Source: Macrostomum hystrix (lineage: Eukaryota; Platyhelminthes; Macrostomidae). Taken from it: a DNA stretch of 64,000 nucleotides. The stretch spans positions 682,001 to 746,000 of the forward strand of contig CATNEN010000029.1 in assembly GCA_950097015.1 (NCBI GenBank), in the 5' to 3' direction. Position 1 is the stretch's first letter. Each line of letters begins with the position of its first letter. Below the pieces are notes generated by a model. That model did no database searches and was not told the DNA's origin. It saw only the letters and a list, made by a program, of their open reading frames with translations. Shown piece after piece: positions 51,601 to 63,600 of the stretch. The translations under genes and the position numbers were made by a program.

Positions 51601-54600
51601 TATCGTGTTTGTTTTATCTGTGGGTTTACTACGAGAGAAAATATTTTACCACCCACTCTGATCCCAATCCACTTCACCCCTCTATCCACCTCACTCCACT
51701 ATCCACCTCACTCCACTATCCACCTCACTTCACTATCCACCTCACTCCACTATCCACCTCACTCAACTATCCACCTCACTCCACTATCCACCTCACTCCA
51801 CTATCCACCTCACTCCACTATCCACCTCACTCCACTATCCACCTCATTCAACTATCCACCTCACTCCTCTATCCACCTCACTCCACTATCCACCTCACTC
51901 CACTATCCACCTCACTCCACTATCCACCTCACTCAACTATCCACCTTACTCAACTATCCACCTCACTCCACTATCCACCTCACTCCACTATCCACCTCAC
52001 TCCACTTTCCACCTCACTCCACTATCCACCTCACTCCACTATCCACCTCACTCCACTATCCACCTCACTCCACTATCCACCTCACTCCACTATCCACCTC
52101 ACTCCACTATCCACCTCACTCCACTTTCCACCTCACTCCACTATCCACCTCACTCCACTTTCCACCTCACTCCACTATCCACCTCACTCCACTTTCCACC
52201 TCACTCCACTTTCCACCTCACTCCACTTTCCACCTCACTCCACTATCCACCTCACTCCACTTTCCACCTCATTCTAAACTTGCCTCGCTGGCTCAGCTGC
52301 CACCTCATACACGAGCAAACTTTTAGATTTTACCATTGTCCTAGTCAGGTGTCCATCTATTGTACATGTGTCTCTGTATATGATTGTCTATATAGTCCGA
52401 AGTATTGATTGATGAACTTTTTGTTTAAAATAATACTGGCAAAAGTGGCAGCGCAGAATTCTTTAAATAGAAATAAACCAGTCAATAAAAACAGGTCATA
52501 TTGCAGATTGCCTATTTTTGCGCACTAATATGAGAGTCTATGAAAGAATGCATGACGATATCAGTGTTGGTGTCGGCTAACACACACCTGAGCAGGTGAC
52601 AATTATCACTGAGGGTTGTGGATCAACTGTCAAGTGGCTTTTGTTGCTAGGCAAGCTCGCAGGTTCTCGGGCTTGCCTTGTGAATTTCCTTATTCGCCGT
52701 TAACTCGACTAAAAACACTTTCATTCGACTCTTGAACAGGCTGATCTGGGAGTACGTCAAGCACTTGACCCTCGAATTTGAGGGCCTCACCAGGTGGATC
52801 AGGAACGACGCCTCGAGGGACACAGTTTATTTCATGTCCATGCGGCTTTTTCCCAAGATGTGAGTTGGCACTTTTTGCTGCGCTTGGTGGGACTCGAGCG
52901 GCTAAAAATAGAATTAGATTCGCTGTTCTAAAAATAGCATTCGGCCGGTTATCCTAACTCATTTTCAATTGTGATGCTGGCGCATTGCAGAATGCGACTG
53001 CACGACACCTGCCCGCTGTGCTCCTCACTGGTGGCTGAGGACGAGAGCAAGCCGCTGAAACTCAATTTGGAAAAGTGCGAATTCGTGTTTTATCACATTC
53101 ATTGTGAACACACCTGTGTCTAATGTGGAGTAGTCACAGTGTCCACAATAACCTTCACTGTGGAGTAGTCACAGTCTCCACAGTAGCCCACACTGTGGGG
53201 TAGTCACAGTGTCCACAATAACCTTCATTGTGGAGTAGTCACAGTCTCCACCGCAGCCCACACTGTGGAGTAGTCACAGTCTCCACCGCAGCCCACACTG
53301 TGGAGTAGTCACAGTCTCCACCGCAGCCCACACTGTGGAATAGTCACAGTCTCCACAATAGTCCACACTGTGGAGTAGTCACAGTCTCCACAATAGTCCA
53401 CACTGTGGGGTAGTCACAGTGTCCACAATAACCTTCATTGTGGAGTAGTCACAGTCTCCACCGCAGCCCACACTGTGGAGTAGTCACAGTCTCCACCGCA
53501 GCCCACACTGTGGAGTAGTCACAGTCTCCACAATAGTCCACACTGTGGAGTAGTCAGTCTCCACAATAGTCCACACTGTAGAGTAGTCACAGTCTCCACA
53601 ATAGTCCACACTGTGGAGTAGTCACAGTCTCCACAATAGTCCACACTGTGGAGTAGTCAGTCTCCACAGTAGTCCACACTGTGGAGTAGTCAGTCTCCAC
53701 AGTAGTCCACACTGTGGAGCACTCTCATCGCCTCGACCGCAACCCGCAGCGCGGTGGTGAAGATGCGGGAAGACGACTTCCGCGGCCACGCCTCGTTGCA
53801 CTACGTCTTCGACGCTGTGCTGCCATTCCTGCAGGCATTCGCTGGCAAATTCTACCAGACAGAGGAAGACAAAGATTCTCATTCCGAGCGGGAATTGTTT
53901 GACCGGCTGACCCTGGCCACTGTCGGGCTGTGCAGCGAGCTGGCCTCGATCGTTGTGGAGCCCCGCATCCTCACCCAGATGGTCACCTGCCTCAGCACCC
54001 TGGTGCGCAGGAGCTCGCACAGGCCCGCGGTGAGCTGCCTTCAATAGTTTTCTATTCGATTTCTTGATTTTCACATATACCTTCTTCTTATGACAATTGA
54101 TCTGTAGGTCATGGAACCTGTTGTTGAGAATATTGGCAAAGGAACAAAGCTGCAGGATACAGTTTCCCAAATGAAATCTGTAAGTTTAGTGCTGAAATGT
54201 TATCGACCCCTTTATTCATGATAAACATTCTAGCATCTCTCACCCAACACCAACCTCACTCCACAACAACCTAACCCAACACCAACCTCACTCCACACTA
54301 ACCTCACTCCACACCAACCTCTGTTCTAGATTCATTTTATTCAAAGAATTCGTGGTTATAACTCCCAACCAACTCACCCCATAGCAACCTCACTCGACTG
54401 CACTAGCCTCACTCAGCACCCACCTCACTCCTTTACACCTCTCTCTACACCAACTTCACCCCACCGCACTACACACTCACCTTACTCCCTGCCCAGCTTA
54501 CTCCTTGCCCAAGTCATCGTCCGCCCTCACTCCCCGCCAACTCAAACCACACCAACCCCACTCCAAATCGATTTCAATAACGTGTGCCGCCAATTTCAGG

Positions 54601-57600
54601 GCAACAAGGAGTACTACGAGCAGGAGATCACACTGAACTCCAAGCTGAAGACTCTGGTATTGAACATGAGCATGCTTTGGGGCGGCCAGAATACGGTTAG
54701 GGCCCAGCTAAAGTACAATTCGGACAGAGGTGAGCACTTTTTGTAGCTAATTTAATGAGCCTTTCGAAAAAAAAGTCACCGCCACGTTCACCGAATTCCA
54801 GAGTACACTGTGATCGGCGGAGACGAGGTCCTGCCCTTGGACGAAGAGTTTCAGGAACACGTGCGCTGCTTCATCAATGCGGCTAGTCGCAAACCGGAGG
54901 CTCGCTATCGATTGGCTGGCCTGCTTGTGAACGGGCTGCGGTAAGGACGGGAACAAAGCTGGAAAAGCTCGAGATTATTCAATGGCTCTGGCCGAAGGTC
55001 AGATTTTTCCCATAAGCGTACACCCCTATAAACGAATTTGCACTGCGCCTCAGTGCGGCCTTGCCAAGCCTTCAATATGTATCAGCATGTCACCCGAATG
55101 TGCCTGCATCATCTCCGTCTTCGGTGGTCACCTACCTTTATCTAGACGGACTGCTGGACCTTCAAGGGCTACAATTGGACTACAGGTGGAACTAGGCCAC
55201 TATGGACACATTGACGCGAATTTCTCCAATTTCACTGATCAAGACTAAATATTAGGCGCAGCTCAACAGGACACCATCGCCTAGTCTGTAAACCAATCAG
55301 TCACCACCCAAATGCTGTTAGCATTCAGACGCTGCCAAAAAGACCTTTAACAGTTGGACTACCAAGCCATTTTGCCGCCCGTTTTTATACCTAGTATGGG
55401 AATTACCCCCCACCCCAAAACCAACCAACAACCAACCTCATTTCTCACCAACTTCATATCAACCTCGGTTCTAGATTCATGTTATTCAAAGAATAAACCT
55501 GCTTTTGCTTTCAAAAGCAGGTTAAAAAAGCTGGAAGATTCAAAAGCTAGAAGGTAAAAAAAAAGTTGGAAGATTCAAAAGCTGGAAGGTTAAAAAAGCT
55601 GGAATGTTAAAAAAGCTGGAAGGTTAAAAAAAGTTGGAAGATTCAAAAGCTGGAAGATTCAAAAGCTGGAAGGTTAAAAAAGCTGGAAGGTTAAAAAAGC
55701 TGGAAGGTTAAAAAAGCTGGAAGGTTAAAAAAGCTGGAAGGTTAAAAAAGCTGGAAGGTTAAAAAAAGTTGGAAGGTTAAAAAAGCTGGAAGGTTAAAAA
55801 GCTGGAAGGTTAAAAAAGGTTAAAAAAAGCTGGAAGGTTAAAAAAGCTGGAAGGTTAAAAAAGCTGGAAGGTTAAAAAAGCTGGAAGGTTAAAAAAGCTG
55901 GAAGATTCAAAAGCTAGAAGGTTTGAAAGCAAGGAAGCTGAACTTATGAAAAGTTATATCCTAAAAACAAAACTGTCAAAATTTGTGAATTTTGAATTCT
56001 GTTCTTTCAAAGGTTAACCTTTTCAAATTGGGATAATTTTTAAAGTTAGAAAGATTTTAACTTTCTTAAACTTTTAAGACAGTCTGAAAAGATGAAAATC
56101 TTAACGATTTGTCCGCAGCTACTAAACTCTCGCGTTAAGGAACTATTTTTAGCTCGCAGATCGCCTTATCTATGGTCCAAACTTCCTGGTCAGGCTAATC
56201 CATGTTCTAAATATTGTAAAATAGAGAACTTTTAAATTGACACTGCCGGTCTCCAAGTCTCAGTGTTTAAAAATGAATATTCATGACTAAATCAGTTGTG
56301 TAGATATATGCAGCATTGACGCCGAATAAAAGGAGGCTTCAATGCCCGTCGATCTGTTAAAGGCGTCGGAGGACGCGCCGCGGAAGAAGATCCAAGTGTT
56401 CGCTCCGGAGTCGCCACTGACGGATCTGGTCTGCTGCGCCAGCCTTCAAGTTCAAATGGCTGCGCGCATCTACTCCAAGTTAGTGGGTAACGCCATAGAC
56501 ATCTTCGACCTGGCCAAAGTCGGTCCGGCACCGGGACTGCAGCACGAATACGAAGAGGAGCAGCGTGATGTTGTGCCCGACGTCATGTTCGACTGTTCGG
56601 AGAGTCTCAGCGATGACTCGTCGATTGGCTTAGATGTCGGCACCGATTGTGGGCCCGTCTGGACGGAGCTTGCCATCGTGGCCGAGCTCGACGACTCCAG
56701 TCAGGAAGATGACGGCACGACTATCTCGGTGGGCTCCTTGCTGGCCGACCACAAGAGTCGGGCTACTGGCTTGTCGGCAGACACCCGCACGCTGTCGCCG
56801 CGAGAAACCTGTGCCCAGGACATTGACCTGACAGCCGAGATTGGGAAGGCCGTGTATGTCAGCATGCTGAAGTCAATCAGCAGTACGGCTGTGTTGACAC
56901 TGCATTCAAAGAAGCAGACAATGCTAGGCGCCAGCAGGGTTGCAAACTCTTTTCTTAATTTCGACAGCCAGCTCTGTGACGACGCCGTACTTCAGGAGCT
57001 GTTGAATTTAAACATCTGAGCCTTACCAAAGCACTTTGACGAGTAATTTAATTTCTGCTGCTGCATTTTCGCTATTTAAACAAATATAGGCTGGACTCGA
57101 CGACACAGCATATTTGAGAATTACCTGCTTAGCCACAGGATGTGTTCGGGCTAGATTAGCAATCCACTCTATTCATTTCTCTATTGATAGAGAATAGATT
57201 AGCAATCCAGGTAAAGTTGCTCGCTTTGCAAGTAGAATAAAGAGAAATGCGAAAATCAACATACAATATTCTATTTAATTAAAAAAACGACGCGTTTCGC
57301 ACAACAGTGTGCATCTTCAGGTTTATTTAGAACGAAAGTGAACGAGTAGAGATTGCGAGTGAATAACAATTCCTAAATTCCTAAGTGAATAACAAGTGGC
57401 CTGCGCAACTGGTTTTGAGGTAAATGTACTTTTGCAGCCCGTCTGTTTGTTAGATTTGCGTTTGAGCGAGGTGGTGTTCGTCTGAGAGTCACGGGCGAAT
57501 CGACCCTGTTTTTCTATCCCCTTGCACCCACCCCTATCGATCGATTGCATGCGTACATTTAAACATTTAAAATCAGACCCCACACACGTCAAGCTGAAGG

Positions 57601-60600
57601 CTAAATATAATACTATTGCCTTGGAGTTAAGTGTTGAGGTTGGGGGTATGAGCTTTAATGTACCAGGCTTCAAGAATCAAGGGCGAATTGATCATTGACT
57701 TTGAAGCGAACTTCCTGGTTTGCAGTTGGAGCAACTATTGCATCCTAAGAGATGGCTTTGGATAGCCGACGGTTTCAGCCAGTGCTCCCTGATTCTAGTG
57801 TACAGGTGCCTTTTAGTTTTGCATTATGCTCTACACACTCTACTGTCAGTAGGCGCAAAGCATGCGCTCGACACGAATCGCGCGCCACTTTTCAACCGAA
57901 TAAGACCCGGGTATTCCCGCAGCATCACGTCGGTGTCCAGCGCCGCTGGCGCCACCCGCAGTCCGTCCAGCTCCGCGTCCGAAGCCGGCCCTGGAGGCCA
58001 TGGCGAATCGGAGCGCCTGGCCATCCGCATCCTTCAAATTCTGCGCGCGTTTATTCACAACGAGGAGCGACGGCTGCCAGAGGACTGGGAGGTGCGCATG
58101 TCCGAGTTACGGGTCAAACGGTGAGCTGCGGGTGCCTTTCTGTGCTGGGATTTGAGGGCTGGGATTTGAGGGTTTGGGATTTGAGGGTTGGGATTCGAGG
58201 GTTTGGATTTGAGGGTTTGGATTTGAGGGTTGGGATTTGAGGGTTTGGATTTGAGGGTTGGGATTCGAGGGTTTGGATTTGAGGGTTGAGATTCGAGGGT
58301 TGGGATTTGAGGGTTGAGATTTGAGGGTTGGGATTTGAGGGTCGGGATTTGAGGCACGGGATTTGAGGCACGGGATTTGAGGCACGGGATTTGAGGCACG
58401 GGATTTGAGGGTTGGGATTTGAGGGTTGGGATTCGAGGGTTGGGTTTTGAGGAATGGGTTTTGAGGGTTGGGATTTGAGGGTCGGGATTTGAGGGTTGGG
58501 ATTTGAGGGTTGGGATTTGAGGGTTGGGTTTCGGGGAATATCTTTTGTCGAATGGTTTTTATAATTGTTTTAAAAATATGGGTTTTAAAGAATGGGTTTT
58601 GTGGGATTGTTTTGAGAAATGGGTTTTGAAGGATGGGTTTTGAGGGATGGGTTTTGAGGAATGGGGTTGGAGTGGTGGGTTGGTAGGACTGATTTTTAGA
58701 GACACATGTCTTGTCGGGTTGTGTGTGGAGGCTGTACAGGCTGCATATGCTTGAGTCTCAGCCCACAGTCTCAAAGCCAACTATTTCTCATTCAATTTTC
58801 CATTTCTCAGCGGTCTGAGAAACATCGCCGAGATTCAAAACACGCTGAACTCATTCGATTTGATGAAGCACGCTCTGCCTCACCTGGCCTCCACTAGCGG
58901 CCTGGTTGCCAAGGAGGTCCTGTCCTTGCTGGCCATTATGCTGTTCAACGCTAATGAGAAAGTTCAGGTGACTAAAAAGTCTATAATTTGACAATAGCCT
59001 TTCACCCAAACCCTGAAACTAAGCATTTTCTGAATAATTTCGCTTCGACCACTGCAGGAAAGCATGCTAAAGTACTTCCTGCACACCAAAGAAGAGGTCT
59101 TCTTCTTTGCCGTCCGCAACCGACTTCAGATGTCAACGGCGAATATCAAAGAGAAGCGCCTGCTCATCTCGCAGCAGCGGGCGAGGCAGATGGACGCCTG
59201 CAGCCAAGCTGACAACCTGCGGACCACCATGACTCTGGGAGTGAAGGCGCTGCAGGTGAGTGAGCATGAGTGAGCAGTTGAGCGAGTACATGAGTGAGTG
59301 CATGAGTGAGTACATGAGTGAGTACATGAGTGAGTACATGAGTGAGTACATGAGTGAGTACATGAGTGAGTACATGAGTGAGTACATGAGTGAGTGCATG
59401 AGTGAGTACATTAGTGAGTACATGAGTGAGTACATGAGTGAGTACATGAGTGAGTACATGAGTGAGTACATGAGTGAGTACATGAGTGAGTACATGAGTG
59501 AGTACATGAGTGAGTACATTAGTGGGTACATGAGTGAGTGCATGAGTGAGTACATGAGTGAGTGCATGAGTGAGTGCATGAGTGAGTACATTAGTGAGTA
59601 CATAAGTGAGTGCATGAGTGAGTACATGAGTGAGTGCATGAGTGAGTACATGAGTGAGTGCATGAGTGAGTACATGAGTGAGTGCATGAGTGAGTACATT
59701 AGTGAGTACATAAGTGAGTGCATGAGTGAGTACATGAGTGAGTACATGAGTGAGTGCATGAGTGAGTACATGAGTGAGTACATGACCAATTCGATGAAAC
59801 CAGGCCTCTTTAAACAAATCAGAAAGCAATTATCTAAAATTGCAGCAAATCCAGCAGTACCACATTGAGATGAAGATTGATCAAGCTAACAGCGATCTTA
59901 CTGTGAGTATTTCTTGTGTTATTTTAATATAAAATACCAATGCTGCAATAGCAAATGAAACTGTTGAATTAAAACAAATATTTAACTTCATTTGAATCAA
60001 CTGACAGCAAGCAATGGTAATATTGCGTGTTTAAAATACAATAAATTTATTTTCATTATTTATAAGTTTGTACCGTTATATACGACCTGACTTAAAAACT
60101 CATGTTTATTACGTCACGCCATGAATAACAATTTGTTCACTGTCTGAAAATAATTTTCGTGCATTTTCGTAGTCACAATTAATTATTTAAAATACTATTA
60201 TAAAAACATCATCACGTGTACTTAAATTTATAAGTTTATTGATTTGCTGTTAGTTCGATTTTTCTAAGAACAAAAGTTGATTCTGATTTATTTCTTCAGA
60301 GCAATGGAAAACTGATGGTAAATGGTCCTTAGTATTGCATGTTGCTTTTCCAAAGCAGAACGAAGTAGAACACTTAGCAACTTACCCATTAAACTCTGCT
60401 TAAGTTAAGCAATATTAACAAATAATTAGTTCCTTAGCATTAGCCATAACCTGTTTTTTTCCAGTAGCAAATTAAAAAGCTTTCCCATGAATATTCCTAT
60501 TTAGAATTTCGCGAATGGGAAGTGTACAATGCTCAATAAGCGTACGCAATCTAATACACTACTGATATATCTCGTATAAATTTTTGCCCCGATTTGCACC

Positions 60601-63600
60601 TATTCGTTCACTACTATTGAGCTACCAAAGCATCATCTGTTTGCGGGAAACTGTTTTATGCAAAAAATGCTCTACTCGCCTACTCGTCAGTAGTGTAGTT
60701 CGCGCGCAAAGCCTGATTAAATAAGTTATTCCGCTTTTAAAACAAAATGTCCAACGCAGCGCCGAGTCAGCCTCACCCAGATGCAATCGGCCTCCATCAC
60801 CAAGAAGAAGAAGAACGGCAACGGCAGATCGGACAACGACGGCGTCCATGGCAACAAAAACTCGACAGTCTCCAAGGGGCCCGTCGGTGCCGACCTTGGC
60901 CGGCGGGTGGCCCTCGCCAACGGAGTCGCACGTGGCGAGAAGGACGCCTCCAGCGGCTTGTTAAAAGGCGGCGAAGACGTTGGCAGAGATGTGAGAATCG
61001 AGTGTCTAGCACAATTAATTGAACTCTCACTCTCTGACACCCCGAATCTCTCACTTTTTGACACATTTTGTTTCGCCTCAGAACCTGACTCTGACACCCT
61101 GACTCTGACACCCTGACTCTGACACCCTGAATCTGACACCCTGAATCTGACACCCTGAATCTGACATCCTGAATCTGACACCCTGACTCTAACACCCTGA
61201 ATCTGACACCCTGAATCTGACACCCTGAATCTGACATCCTGAATCTGACACCCTGAATCTAACACCCTGAATCTAAAACCCTAAATCTGACATCCTAAAT
61301 CTGACACCCTGACTCTGACACCCTGAATCTGAAACCCTGAATCTGACACCCTGAATCTGACACCCTGACTCTGACACCCTGAATCTGAAACCCTGAATCT
61401 GAAACCCTGAATCTGACACCCTGAATCTGACACCCTGAATCTGACACCCTGAATCTGACACCCTGAATCTGACACCCTGAATCTGACACCCTGAATCTGA
61501 AACCCTGAATCTGAAACCCTAAATCTGACATCCTGAATCTGACACCCTGACTCTGACACCCTGAATCTGACACCCTGACTCTAACACCCAGAATCTGACA
61601 CCCTGACTCTGACACCCTGACTCTAACACCCAGAATCTGACACCCTGACTCTGACACCCTGAATCTGACACCCTGAATCTGACATCCTGAATCTGACATC
61701 CTGAATCTGACACCCTGAATCTGGCATCCTGAATCTGACACCCTGACTCTGACACCCTGAATCTGACACCCTGACTCTAACATCCTGAATCTGACACCCT
61801 GAATCTGACACCCTGACTCTAACATCCTGAGTCTGAAACCCTGAATCTGAAACCCTAAATCTGACATCCTTAATCTGACACCCTGACTCTGACACCCTGA
61901 ATCTGACACCCTGACACTGACACCCTGAATCTGACACCCTGACTCTGACACCCTGAATCTGACACCCTGACACTGACACCCTGAATCTGACACCCTGACT
62001 CTGACACCCTGAATCTGACACCCTGAATCTGACACCCTGAATCTGACACCCTGAATCTGACACCCTGACTCTGACACCCTGAATCTGACACCCTGACTCT
62101 AACATCCTGAATCTGACACCCTGAATCTGACACTCTGACTCTAACATCCTGAATCTGACACCCTGAATCTGACACCCTGACTCTGACACCCTGAATCTGA
62201 CATCTAGTACCAAACCACGAACTAGCAGGACAGAGACCACACAGACGGTTACGAGCAGGAGCTTGAGAAGATCTCAATGAAAGACGACGGCTACATCGGC
62301 CTGGTGCTGAAGGTTCTGGCTCGAATCTGCGACGGTCAGCACAAGGGCCTGCAGAATTACCTTCGCGAACAGCCGGACAACATCAAGTCTTTCAATCTAG
62401 TTGCCGAAGTCTCACAGTTTATCAATGTGGCTTATTCCAACATCAATAGCGATACCATTGAGCTGCTCATACAGCTGTTCTCCTCCGTCAATGAGTTCTG
62501 CGCTGTGAGTTCATACATGGCTATGTAATATAAATATCACCTATTGAACATTGCAAACAAACAACTGGATTCTGTCATTCAATATTCCATTTAGGGCAAC
62601 CAAGAAAACAGGGCGACAGTCTACGATAACAAAATCATCGACTACATCAATTTCATTTTGCGGACGTCTGATTTTGATAACTGCGAGCTGGAACAGATTC
62701 TTAGCATGCGCCAGGCCATAGCCAACTTGCTGATGTCACTCATTGAGGAGAACTCGCCTGAGGCTGTCGTGATTGGTCGAGAGGTCAAGGACACTCTGGA
62801 CAAAGAGGCTCTGTACAGGGTCATGACAGAGTGCTACGAGTATTACCAGAGAGACAATTCTGGCAAGGACGGCTGGCTGAGACGGCTCATGGTGAGCTGC
62901 TGGCTGATATCTGTGGACTGTGCAGTCTGATATCTGTGGATTGTGCAGTCTGATATCTGTGGACTGTGCAGTCTGATATCTGTGGACTGTGCAGTCTGAT
63001 ATCTGTGGATTGTGCAGTCTGATATCTGTGGACTGTGCTGTCTGATATCTGTGGACTGTGCAGTCTGATATCTGTGGACTGTGCTGTCTGATATCTGTGG
63101 ACTGTGCTGTCTGATATCTGTGGACTGTGCAGTCTGATATCTGTGGACTGTGCTGTCTGATATCTGTGGACTGTGCAGTCTGATATCTGTGGACTGTGCA
63201 GTCTGATATCTGTGGACTGTGCAGTCTGATATCTGTGGACTGTGCAGTCTGATATCTGTGGACTGTATGCAGTCTGATATCTGTGGACTGTGCAGTCGGA
63301 TATCTGTGGACTGTGTTCACGCATTCCTCACGCACTTTGTAGAAGAATGACGACAACAAGGAACTGAGAGAGGCAATTTTTGATGTTGGCTTCTCATTTT
63401 ACACCATTCTGGCCCGGCTTTACGATATTGATCCCACAATGGGAAAGAAGGGTGAGCGAATTGATCTGATGACAAATTTAAGTAGTTTTTATTGGACCGT
63501 TGATTATCCATTCACTAATCACAAACTTATTTTTGTTGCTAGTACTAAGCACCATTATTAAGCGATAACAAGACAGCCGTTGGTTACTCGACCAATTTTG

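Noticed and set aside
57726-57805. Earlier start for IP3R exon 32 at 57726 (LEQLLHPKRW...)
   Set aside because: The frame is open, but an acceptor at 57725 gives phase 0 while exon 31 ends in phase 2; 57806 and 57923 fit phase. Only cDNA can settle this.
59133-59868. Three ORFs of MSEYMSEC, MYSLMHSL and ALTHVLTH type
   Set aside because: They are translations of the 12 bp donor-like array in IP3R intron 34.
61295-62277. Minus-strand ORFs of VSDSGCQIQGVRFR type
   Set aside because: 14 bp array in intron 36. Three 14-mers give 42 bases (3n), so frames stay open by chance.
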